The notes under the pieces: model-generated
What the model saw: only the letters and a program-made list of their open reading frames with translations
Told to the model about the DNA's origin: nothing
The model's database searches: none
Translations under genes and position numbers: made by a program
Shown: piece after piece, positions 42,740 through 50,490 of the stretch
Layout: each line of letters starts with the position of its first letter
How positions within the stretch are numbered: the first letter of the stretch is position 1
Source: Anaerolineales bacterium
GTDB taxonomy: Bacteria; Chloroflexota; Anaerolineae; 4572-78; J111
DNA length: 64,000 nucleotides
Direction of reading: 5' to 3'
Assembly (NCBI GenBank): GCA_020634935.1
Contig: JACKAT010000026.1
Span: 8,120 to 72,119, forward strand

Positions 42740-42995
42740 TTAAAAGCCTTCAAAGGTCCACAGATAGACACAGATTGTCACTGATAATATCAAAATTGCG
42801 ATAAAAATCTGTGACTATCAGTGTAAATCTGTGGACAAATTCGTAAACCTCTACTTTTAAAACAGTTTCTTAGCTATCAGCTTTTGGCCGGTTCCGGCCA
42901 CTATTGGGTTATAAAAACCGGTCATAATGATCCAAACGTCGTCATTATTGTTAAAGCTGACGGCTGAAGGCTGATAGCTGAACGCTGACTGAATT
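42740..42995. repeat. Imperfect inverted repeats after the regulator gene
   Basis: GTCCACAGATAGACACAGAT...ATCTGTG...ATCTGTGGAC (42757-42835) and AGCTATCAGC...GCTGATAGCT (42871-42983). The first is a widespread environmental-genome type of repeat. No gene in 42681-43260. Confidence 0.6.
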
Positions 42996-43035
42996 AAGCC
43001 CCCGCTCTCTCATACTTTTGTACTACATCGCCAGA

Positions 43036-43092
43036 ATGAGAAAAAACGATCCGTATGGTTGATGTCAGGCCGCTCATCATCTGTTAAACTTG
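43036..43092 (+). promoter_or_regulatory. Candidate promoter module C
   Basis: ATGAGAAAAAACGATC (from 43036) and TGTTAAACTTG (from 43082), spacing 46 bp, the same as module D. A perfect TATAAT at 43174-43179 lies further downstream. Either could drive a transcript covering the structured region at 43262-43440. Confidence 0.35.
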
Positions 43093-43261
43093 TATGTTGA
43101 ACCATACCAACATGGGTATGTGGCCTGAAAATTCTAACCAAATTACTACGGTTTTTTAACCCCTTTTATATTTTATAATGTTAAACTGGTGTGGGCCAGT
43201 TTGAGTCCGTTGACAATTGGCCGGCAAATATGTTTTCATTGTTGTTGCCATGCCACAGGCT

Positions 43262-43440
43262 GAGCAGTGGCCTTAAAAAGGAGGTGTGTATTAAAGAAAC
43301 TTCACCTAATTCAAACTAAGAAGAGCTGGCTATTTTAGCCAGCTCAAGGGACGCCAGATCAAATACGTTTAGCGTATATTTATTGGACCTAAATATACGC
43401 TGCTTTCGGCCGGTACGTGGTAGAAACGGTCCGGCTTTTG
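43262..43440 (+). ncRNA. Candidate structured RNA upstream of the adhesin-like gene
   Basis: Three consecutive hairpins: GAGCTGGCT/AGCCAGCTC (43323-43345), AGCGTATATTTA/TAAATATACGCT (43371-43401, perfect 12 bp) and a GCCGG/CCGGC stem ending in TTTT (about 43409-43438). Between them lies the unpaired GGGACGCC. The order of parts is faintly like a c-di-GMP-I aptamer, but conserved core bases are missing. An AAAGGAGGTG just upstream could serve an 11-codon frame. Family not identified. Confidence 0.3.
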
Positions 43441-43546
43441 TATGTGACCTAACAATAGGTATTGTAGCAACTTGAAAAATACCTGTCAACTGTTAGTCGC
43501 TGCTCCCTGATTGTTAACCACTGATCAAAATAGGCGTTACGCGCTT

Positions 43547-43770
43547 GACATCCAATGATGTCATTTCGTAGCCGAAGGCGGAGAAATCCCTATAGAGTCG
43601 GCTGGCCAACCTCGTTCTCAGGGATTGCTCGTCGTTCCTCCTCGAAACCTGTCCTGAGCTTGTCGAATGGATGCCATGCCAACGGCGTAACTCCTACAAA
43701 ACTCGTTCTGGTCAAACGTAACTGCTCCGGCATATGACTTCGCAGCCTTGCTCCGCGGAGAAGTCCCTAA
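43547..43770. repeat. MITE-like element, TGTCATTTCG family
   Basis: Left end ATGTCATTTCGTAGCCGAAGG..GAGAAATCCCT and right end resembling TGACTTCGCAGCC...GGAGAAGTCCCT. It lies in the gap before the adhesin-like gene. The short frames inside are not genes. Confidence 0.6.
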
Positions 43771-43822
43771 TGCGATTCATTTTAAGACAAGTAAATTACG
43801 ATTATGAGGAGAACAACCTAAA

Positions 43823-45547
43823 TTGGATACCAAAAATTTTGTTCACTTGAAAAACAGAAAGCGATTAACGACCGGCCTATCAAGGCTGATGCTGATCGCG
43901 ATCGTGCTGAGCGCGCTGGCGATCTTCACCCCGCTGGCTCAGGCCGCCCAGGTGACCATTGATTTCAATGCCTTCTCTGCGCCAACGCTTAATTTTCAGG
44001 GCGGCAATGAGGATGGATTTCAAGTGGCCGTCTCGGGCGATCAACTACTGGCCACCACAGTCACCGGCGGCGCCGGGAGTTGGGGAGCGCCCTTCTCCGG
44101 GGTCATTGTCGGGGTACGAACACCAGGGGGAGGCGATAAGCAAGGGGTCCTCACCCTGACCAAGGCTGACGGTTCAGCTTTTAGTTTTGTCAGTGTCGAT
44201 GCCGCGACCAATCATGGCTCAGGCTCCCTCACGCTACCCGTAACGGTGCAAGGCTTCCTGAACGGTCAACCGGTCGGCACCGATACATTTGTCGCCCCCG
44301 TAAATCCAGCGACGTTCGCTGCGGCCAACCTGGCCGGCCAGATCGTCGATCAACTGGTGCTGACGCTTAACGGCAATCAACCTCAGGCGGTCTTCGTGGA
44401 CAACATCGTGCTGGAGGCGGACCCGGTCTTACCGACCGCTACGCCGACCAACACCCCGGTACCCGGCACGATCGTCATCGCTAAATCAAGCCTGGGTGAA
44501 GTGGGTACGTTTAACTTCACCAGCCCCCAGCTCGGCAACTTTTCGCTCACAACCCAAGTTGTGGAGCCAGGCGTCTCGAATGCGGACAAAACTTTCGATA
44601 ACCTCGCTCCAGGCACCTACAGCGTTGCCGAAGAGTCAACTAACGGCTGGACGCTATTATCCGTATTTTGTACCGATGCCGACGATAATAGTATTAATTT
44701 CACGCCCGACAATTTGACCTTAAGTGCGGGTCAGACAATTGATTGTGTGTTCATCAACCAAAAGGACGCGGCCACAGCCACGCCAACCCCGACCAACACC
44801 CCAGTCCCCACCAACACCCCGACCAATACGCCAACGGCCACACCGACCAACACGCCCACGGCCACGCCAACCAACACGCCAACCAACACGCCGGTGCCGC
44901 CAACTGATACACCAACCAACACGCCCACGGCCACACCAACCAACACCCCGGTCCCACCGACCCCAACCAATACCCCGGTCCCGCCGACCCCAACCAACAC
45001 CCCGGTCCCGCCAACGGCCACGCCAACCAACACCCCGGAACCCACCGCCACCAACACCCCGGTCCCGCCCACGGCCACGCCGACCAACACCCCGGTGCCG
45101 CCAACCAACACGCCTGAACCGACCGCGACCAACACCCCGGTCCCGCCAACAGAGACGCCGACACCTACACCCGATGACAGCTACGGTTGTACGCCCGGCT
45201 ATTGGAAGCAAAAACAGCATCTCGACTCGTGGGAGCCGACCGGCTACTCGCCCGACCAGAAACTGAATACAGTCTTCGACAACACCGGCAATTTGGGCAA
45301 TAAGAGCCTGCTGAAAGCGCTCAGCTTCAAGGGCGGTTCATCTATCGACGAGGCAAAAGAGATTCTCTTACGGGCAGGGGTGGCTGCCGTTCTCAATGCC
45401 GCGCATCCCGATATTGACTATCCGCTCACGACTGGCGAAGCCATCAACAGCGTGAACAGCGCCCTGGCCAGCGATGATCGCGATACGATACTGTCGCTTG
45501 CTACTCAACTGGATGACTATAACAATCTGGGCTGTAACTTGAACTAG
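43823..45547 (+). CDS. Secreted adhesin-like protein with long TPTNTP linker
   Basis: A 574-residue exported protein. TTG start with AGGAG 12 bp upstream; signal peptide (about 20-45, ending LAQA). Residues 45-195 are a beta-rich lectin-like domain, 205-310 a prealbumin-like/SdrD-B-type domain (FDNLAPGTYSVAEES, VFINQ), then about 135 residues of Thr/Pro/Asn linker built from TPTNTPVPP units. The final 120 residues form a domain opening GCTPGYWKQKQHLDSW, found at the end of many secreted proteins of environmental bacteria. No sortase or cell-wall anchor motif. It probably acts at the cell surface. The linker DNA is a low-complexity repeat that may vary in length. Confidence 0.85.
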   Translation: MDTKNFVHLKNRKRLTTGLSRLMLIAIVLSALAIFTPLAQAAQVTIDFNAFSAPTLNFQGGNEDGFQVAVSGDQLLATTVTGGAGSWGAPFSGVIVGVRTPGGGDKQGVLTLTKADGSAFSFVSVDAATNHGSGSLTLPVTVQGFLNGQPVGTDTFVAPVNPATFAAANLAGQIVDQLVLTLNGNQPQAVFVDNIVLEADPVLPTATPTNTPVPGTIVIAKSSLGEVGTFNFTSPQLGNFSLTTQVVEPGVSNADKTFDNLAPGTYSVAEESTNGWTLLSVFCTDADDNSINFTPDNLTLSAGQTIDCVFINQKDAATATPTPTNTPVPTNTPTNTPTATPTNTPTATPTNTPTNTPVPPTDTPTNTPTATPTNTPVPPTPTNTPVPPTPTNTPVPPTATPTNTPEPTATNTPVPPTATPTNTPVPPTNTPEPTATNTPVPPTETPTPTPDDSYGCTPGYWKQKQHLDSWEPTGYSPDQKLNTVFDNTGNLGNKSLLKALSFKGGSSIDEAKEILLRAGVAAVLNAAHPDIDYPLTTGEAINSVNSALASDDRDTILSLATQLDDYNNLGCNLN

Positions 45548-45584
45548 ACCGCGCCTATAAGCTAAACCCATAGCGTAACCAGCC

Positions 45585-45627
45585 AGTGCCGATACGGACC
45601 CGGAGGTCCATATCGGCACTTTTTTTA
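45585..45627 (+). terminator. Intrinsic terminator of the adhesin-like gene
   Basis: AGTGCCGATA (45585-45594) pairs with TATCGGCACT (45611-45620) through a GGACC/GGTCC inner stem, followed by seven T residues. Confidence 0.9.
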
Positions 45628-45683
45628 TTTCCCCCTCATCCAAATAGACGATCTCCATTCAGACAACTGTCGGGGTCTATTTA

Positions 45684-45740
45684 ATGAGCCAAAATCATCT
45701 TTATACCCGATGACGGTTAGGTTGAAACGTGTTAGACTGT
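45684..45740 (+). promoter_or_regulatory. Candidate promoter module D
   Basis: ATGAGCCAAAATCATC (from 45684) and TGTTAGACT (from 45730), spacing 46 bp. CCCTCATCCAAAT lies about 50 bp upstream, as in module B. It ends about 50 bp before the receiver gene at 45790. Confidence 0.4.
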
Positions 45741-45789
45741 TAGAGCGTGAAGAATAAAACAACGTTTATTAATCTTTCAACGCATCAAG

Positions 45790-46197
45790 ATGCTTAAAAC
45801 AACCCAACCCAACCAACCAACAACTCCTACCCTGGTCGTATCGCGGCCCGGTATTATGCGGCAGTCGCTGCGAGCGGCGCTGGCGGTTTATCCCTGGATC
45901 GCGCTGATGGCCTCTGCCGGCGATGGCCTGACCGCGCTGAACTACACGGTTCAACACCAACCCCGGCTGCTGATCATCGATTGCAATCTGCTGGAGGAGG
46001 AAGTAGAGGCGTTGTTAGCGGCGGTCAAAGTTAGAGCACCGGAAACCCGCTGCCTGGTCTGCACCCGGTCGAGTCAAGCCGCCGAGCGGCTGCTGGCCGC
46101 CGGCGCGGATGAAGTCATCCTGCGCGACAGTTCGGTGCATGAGTTGGAGTCGGCCCTGCTCCGGTTAACCCAGGAGGAGATTGATCAGCAGTTCTAA
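45790..46197 (+). CDS. Degenerate receiver-only protein
   Basis: A 135-residue CheY-like fold. The acceptor-type Asp is kept (LLIIDCNL), but the acidic pair is replaced by S-R (VVSRPG) and the switch Lys by Arg (ILRDSS). The secondary-structure pattern and the LRAALAVYPWIALMASAGDG segment resemble NarL receivers. No DNA-binding domain. It shares size and upstream module with the receiver protein at 940-1308, which suggests a small family of stand-alone regulators. No Shine-Dalgarno is evident. Confidence 0.72.
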   Translation: MLKTTQPNQPTTPTLVVSRPGIMRQSLRAALAVYPWIALMASAGDGLTALNYTVQHQPRLLIIDCNLLEEEVEALLAAVKVRAPETRCLVCTRSSQAAERLLAAGADEVILRDSSVHELESALLRLTQEEIDQQF

Positions 46198-46524
46198 ATT
46201 TAACGCTAGACCCTAAAGGTTTTATCCAAAAGGGACGGATAAAGCTTGTTTGTTGCCTCAATTTAACGACAAATTCCCTCATGTTTGGAAACCTTTAGAG
46301 TCTACCCGGAACGTGTTAACCCGGTACGCCCGGACTAAAATTGACACCTTAACACAAAGCGGTAAACTACTCCGGCGTCAAAATATTGTAAAGCATAAAT
46401 CTAGTTTACCGCTCATAAAACTCAATTCATCGTCTCACCTCCGGCTTCTTCACCCCGATTGTCCTAACCGTCGACCTTCCCATTAACCCATCAACCTTGC
46501 CTATGACCCTGAAACAGAATGTAG
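46198..46524. other. Intergenic stretch without a supported gene
   Basis: A 78-codon frame at 46250-46486 has no ribosome-binding site, a low-hydrophobicity composition and no recognisable family, so it is not called. Nothing else was seen. Confidence 0.4.
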
Positions 46525-46612
46525 CATTTGATCCACGAATTCATTCGTGGGCTGGTACTGGAAACGTGTTTGAAACACGTTTATTTTGCCAGGCGTTGAA
46601 TGAATTCAACGC
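46525..46612. repeat. Three adjacent perfect palindromes
   Basis: CCACGAATTCATTCGTGG, AAACGTGTTTGAAACACGTTT and GGCGTTGAATGAATTCAACGCC follow one another. Short hairpins of this kind are typical dispersed intergenic elements here. Confidence 0.65.
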
Positions 46613-46619
46613 CTTTTTA

Positions 46620-46865
46620 GATGGTACAGATAGCTTTTCAGACGGTACGAACGGTCTTTTAGCGGTATGAATGACTTTTCGGATGGTACGAACGATTTTT
46701 CGATGGTACGAACGATTTTTTAGCGGTACGAATGACTTTTCAGACGGTACGAACGATTTTTCGATGGTACGAACGATTTTTTAGCGGTACGGATGACTTT
46801 TCGTCCGGTACCAACGATTTTTCGGTGGTACGGATGACTTTTCAGACGGTACAAACGATTTTTTA
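46620..46865. repeat. 20-21-bp tandem repeat array before an unknown gene
   Basis: About 12 units of the type GGTACGAACGATTTTTCGAT, with variants (GGTACGAATGACTTTTCAGAC, GGTACGAACGATTTTTTAGC). The array ends about 35 bp before the ATG at 46899, so it forms the 5' untranslated or promoter region of that gene. No spacers. Confidence 0.85.
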
Positions 46866-46898
46866 GTAATACAAACCTCTTTCTGAACGGAGAAACCC

Positions 46899-47396
46899 AT
46901 GAAACAAAAAAATAGTGATGTCCAGGCCGTGCTGGCCGCTGTCGGACTGCCGGGACTGCACATTGTGGCCAACCCAACCGATGTTGCCGCGCTCGAAGGC
47001 CAGGCCGACGGTCAATACACCCTGGCCGAGGCCCTGCAATTGGCCCTGGAAGCCTTTCTCAGCAACAGCAGCGGCAGCCCGGCTCAGGGCCACGACTCGG
47101 CCTTCGACGTGGTGCGCAGCTCGCCCGACAGCTTTGGGTTGGCCGCCACCCCCTCGGATGCGGAGATAACCGAGGCGCTGCGGCGGATGCTGGCCGACGA
47201 TCCCCAGGCCGAGATCGTACTGCTGACGCCGGCCACGACCGCGCAAGACAAGTATCGCTTTCTGCCTGAGTACGGCGAAAGCATCACCGCCAATTGGGTC
47301 TTCCGCATCATCGCCCCGGCCAGTTGGCCCATGCTGCAATGGGCGATTGTCGATGGGCGCGGCCAGACGCCGGCCTACAGCTATTCGTTCGATTAG
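46899..47396 (+). CDS. Hypothetical protein
   Basis: A 165-residue soluble protein with no signal peptide. The first 30 residues form a small alpha/beta start (VLAAVGLPGLHIVANPTD), followed by a helical middle and a C-terminal part with several aromatic residues (WVFRIIAPASWPMLQWAIVDGRG). No family was recognised. GGAG lies 7 bp before the ATG. Preceded by an array of 20-bp repeats and followed by the 122-bp repeats. Confidence 0.7.
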   Translation: MKQKNSDVQAVLAAVGLPGLHIVANPTDVAALEGQADGQYTLAEALQLALEAFLSNSSGSPAQGHDSAFDVVRSSPDSFGLAATPSDAEITEALRRMLADDPQAEIVLLTPATTAQDKYRFLPEYGESITANWVFRIIAPASWPMLQWAIVDGRGQTPAYSYSFD

Positions 47397-47450
47397 GTGG
47401 CGATAGTTGGTTGGTTTAACAGTTGGCTAATAACCAACCAACTATTATCA

Positions 47451-47912
47451 AAGGAGTCCGACAGAACGTCGGTACAGCACCGACAATGAAAATTCTGTAG
47501 GACAAACTTAAGTCTGTCCTACAAACCTATTTTCAGAGGAGTCCGACAGTCTCAGATGAGATGAGACCGGGAATGAAAATATAGGAGCGACAAAGCTGGC
47601 TTTGTCATACTGACGGTCAGGTCAAAGTAAACTTTGACGCTCCAGGTCGTTATTTTCAAGGGAGTGCGACAGAACCTCGGTACAGCACCGACAATGAAAA
47701 TTTACGGGAGCGACAAAGCTGGCTTTGTCACCCACATTGGGGTCAAAGTAAACTTTGACGCTCCAGAGCTTTATTTTCAGAGGAGTCCGATAGTCCTTAC
47801 AGGACGACACCGGGAATGAAAATGTATCGGAGCGACAAAGCAAGCTTTGTCATCCACGATGGGGTCAAAGTAAACTTTGACGCTCCAAACTTCAATTTTT
47901 AGAGGAGAAGGA
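47451..47912. repeat. 122-bp tandem repeats carrying ribosome-binding-site copies
   Basis: Copies of AGGAGTCCGACAG (about 47453, 47538, 47661 with a variant, 47782) each followed by a CGACANTGAAAAT-like segment and, in the last three, the GGAGCGACAAAGC...GACGCTCCA composite also found at 41-106. Periods are about 122 bp. The final copy at 47901 gives AGAGGAGAAGGAAATG, the true ribosome-binding site of the next gene. Confidence 0.8.
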
Positions 47913-47913
47913 A

Positions 47914-50049
47914 ATGAAAAAATTAAGCATAATCATAATAACGTTGCTACTGCTGGCGCTCACCGTCAGCACCGCCCTGGCCCAAGCCCCCGAGGGCGAA
48001 GAATACATTGTTCAGGCCGGCGACTGGCTCAGCAAGATCGCCGACAAATATTATGGCAGCAGCCAAACCTTCCAGGTTATCATCGACGCCACCAACGCCA
48101 AAGCCGCTGAGGATGACAGCTTTGCCGTTATCGACAACCCCGATCTGGTGGTGCCGGGCCAGAAGCTGTGGATCCCCGCTGTGGGTGAAGGCCAGCCCGA
48201 AGGCGCCGCTCCGGCCGAGACCGTCCCGGCGGCCCCCACCGCCGACTTTGGCGAGGCCTGGGAGTCGGTGACTTGCGATACGTTTGATGTCGCCCCGGAG
48301 ATTGCGCCGATGGCCGACTGCGGCTATGTGACCGTGCCGGAAAATCGAGCGACCGGGAGCGACAGCACCATCAAGCTAGCCGTCGCCCGGGTTCGCACCG
48401 AGTCGGCCAATCCCGGTGCGCCGGTCTTTCTGGCGGTTGGTGGTCCGGGTGGGGATGGTTTCGGGCGTGCCTACGCACTTGCCCTTCTCGTACCCCTTGC
48501 CCCGATTCTGGCCGACCACGACTTTGTCTTCTTCTCCCAACGGGGAACCAAACACGCCCAACCCCGTCTGGCTTGTCAGGGCTTCAATGATACCCCGGTT
48601 GAAACCGCCAAAAACGGCTGGTCCAGTGAGGAACGCCATACCCACGAGATAGCCGCCATGCAAAGCTGTATTGATGAGGCCGAGGCGCAGGGCATTGACC
48701 TATCGGCCTACAACTCGGTGGAAAACGCCGCCGACGTTGACAGCATCCGGCAGGCCCTGGGTTACGATAAGATTGTGCTGTATGGGCAGTCCTATGGCAC
48801 CCAGTTGGCCCAATTTGTCATGCGCAATCACCCCGAAATCCTGGAGTCGGTCATTCTGGACGGCATTCTGGCCGCCACCGCCACCAAGGAAGCCGATTAT
48901 TTCGATAAACGTGACTCCTGGCTGCGCGTTTTCGCGGCTTGTGCGGCTGATGAAACCTGTAATGCTGCCTATCCCGATCCGGAGGGCGTTCTGGCCGAAG
49001 TCTATGCCGCCCTGGAAGCCCACCCCGAGCAAATTGAGGTCATCCTCGATCACGAACCGACGACCTTCATCGTTGACGGCTCCCTGGCCCTGGAAGCCCT
49101 TTTTTCGTACCTCCCTCCTCATAAGTACGGCGTCGTCCCGGCAGCACTCTACCAAATGCGCGAGGGAGATTGGTCTCTGTTGCGAGCGGCCCTGCCGAAC
49201 ATCACGATCAGCACAGACAAGTTGATGCACTTTGCCATGATCTGTAGCGACGATCCCAATACCAGCATGGCGGATATAAAGACGGACGGTTGGGCCGAAA
49301 TGTATATTGATGGGGTGTATGGGGAAGATGGCGACTATGTGGACCTGTGCGCGCTGTTTAACCTGCCGCAACTGCCGGACAGCTCAGACGAACTGGTTGT
49401 CTCAGACATCCCCGCCCTGCTGCTACAGGGTGGACTGGACCCCGTTACCCCCGTCGCCAACGGCAACAATGTTGAGACGGGTTTGAGCCACAGCTACAAC
49501 ATCATTTTCCCGGACAGTGGGCATGTGGTGGGTACATCATCTGCCTGCGGGACGGCGATCATGGCTGCCTTCATCAACGACCCATCAACCGAACCTGACA
49601 CCAGTTGTATTCCTCAAACCTACACCTTTTCGGTGCCACGCCAGGTAACGGCGACAAGCAATGACGGCACAGCCTCTCTATCTATGCAATTGCCGGCCGG
49701 GTTCCAGGATACTGCCAATGGCTATAGCTCGCCGCCCGTTATTATCACGCTCCTGGCTTTGCCGCCCCAAACACCGGAAGAAGCGATAATGTCACTTATC
49801 TCCAAAATTGGCCTGCCTGAGAACGAAATTGTCGACGGTGATCCGGTTGCGGGTCAACCCACCAAACGGTATCAAGCCGAAGATGTACCCCTTCAAGGCT
49901 TTGATTTTGGGATTGATATTATTGCCTTTGCCGATGACGCCGGCACCTATGTCATTTTCGTGCAAAATCAAGAGCCGGCCGCTGTCGAGTCGTATCGACA
50001 AGAGCAGTTGCCGGCCCTGCTGGAGTCAGTTGCCATCGGCGGGCAGTAA
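47914..50049 (+). CDS. Secreted LysM and S33 (TAP-like) hydrolase
   Basis: A 711-residue exported enzyme. Signal peptide (1-23, ending ALAQA), LysM-type domain (about 28-85) followed by a Pro/Ala linker, then an alpha/beta-hydrolase of the tripeptidyl-aminopeptidase/S33 type. Catalytic triad: S293 in GQSYG, D509 in GGLDPVTP and H537 in SGHVVG. The family opening GGPGGDGFG and oxyanion-type FFSQRGTKHAQP are present. It likely releases amino acids or short peptides outside the cell, attached to the wall by LysM. Strong AGAGGAGAAGG ribosome-binding site. Confidence 0.92.
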   Translation: MKKLSIIIITLLLLALTVSTALAQAPEGEEYIVQAGDWLSKIADKYYGSSQTFQVIIDATNAKAAEDDSFAVIDNPDLVVPGQKLWIPAVGEGQPEGAAPAETVPAAPTADFGEAWESVTCDTFDVAPEIAPMADCGYVTVPENRATGSDSTIKLAVARVRTESANPGAPVFLAVGGPGGDGFGRAYALALLVPLAPILADHDFVFFSQRGTKHAQPRLACQGFNDTPVETAKNGWSSEERHTHEIAAMQSCIDEAEAQGIDLSAYNSVENAADVDSIRQALGYDKIVLYGQSYGTQLAQFVMRNHPEILESVILDGILAATATKEADYFDKRDSWLRVFAACAADETCNAAYPDPEGVLAEVYAALEAHPEQIEVILDHEPTTFIVDGSLALEALFSYLPPHKYGVVPAALYQMREGDWSLLRAALPNITISTDKLMHFAMICSDDPNTSMADIKTDGWAEMYIDGVYGEDGDYVDLCALFNLPQLPDSSDELVVSDIPALLLQGGLDPVTPVANGNNVETGLSHSYNIIFPDSGHVVGTSSACGTAIMAAFINDPSTEPDTSCIPQTYTFSVPRQVTATSNDGTASLSMQLPAGFQDTANGYSSPPVIITLLALPPQTPEEAIMSLISKIGLPENEIVDGDPVAGQPTKRYQAEDVPLQGFDFGIDIIAFADDAGTYVIFVQNQEPAAVESYRQEQLPALLESVAIGGQ

Positions 50050-50099
50050 GTGACCATCAAATGATTAGAGGCGTAGAAATGAAAAATTATCGTTAAAGG

Positions 50100-50442
50100 C
50101 ATGTCACTTCGCAGCGCAGCGGAGAAGTCCCTATAAGGTTACTATCACCGAGAAGGTCATGGGGTTAACGCGATGCCTCAAGGGAGGTCGCTCGAATTTG
50201 CCAACCGGCCCGGTCGTTTAACCAGCCAACTAAGGGATTTCTTCGCCTTCGGCTGCGAAATGACACACTAAAGCATGTCACTTCGCAGCGCAGCGGAGAA
50301 GTCCCTATGGCGTTACAATCACTGAGACGGTCACGGGCTTAAAGCAATAGCCTCAAGGGAGATCGCTCGAGTTTGCCAACCGAACAAGTCGCAAACCCAT
50401 CCAATTCAGGGATTTCTCCGCCTTCGGCTGCGAAATGACATG
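50100..50442. repeat. Two tandem MITE-like elements (TGTCACTTCGCAGCG family)
   Basis: Two adjacent copies of about 170 bp (50100-50270 and 50274-50442). Left ends read TGTCACTTCGCAGCGCAGCGG...AAGTCCCTA and right ends AGGGATTTCT.CGCCTTCGGCTGCGAAATGACA. Their interiors share a GAGA.GGTCA...GCCTCAAGGGAG block. They lie directly before the gene at 50491. Confidence 0.8.
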
Positions 50443-50490
50443 AACTGTGTAACCCATATTGTACTAATCAACTTATCAAAGGAGATGAAA

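Noticed and set aside
42740..42850. Riboswitch in the ACAGATxxACACAGAT region
   Set aside because: It is a simple imperfect inverted repeat of a kind common as an intergenic element; no aptamer core was seen.
44720..45220. Val/Gly- or Arg-rich frames opposite the TPTNTP linker
   Set aside because: Shadows of the low-complexity linker of the secreted protein at 43823-45547, whose frame has signal peptide, domains and terminator.
46250..46486. 78-codon frame
   Set aside because: No Shine-Dalgarno and no recognisable domain; composition unlike neighbouring genes.
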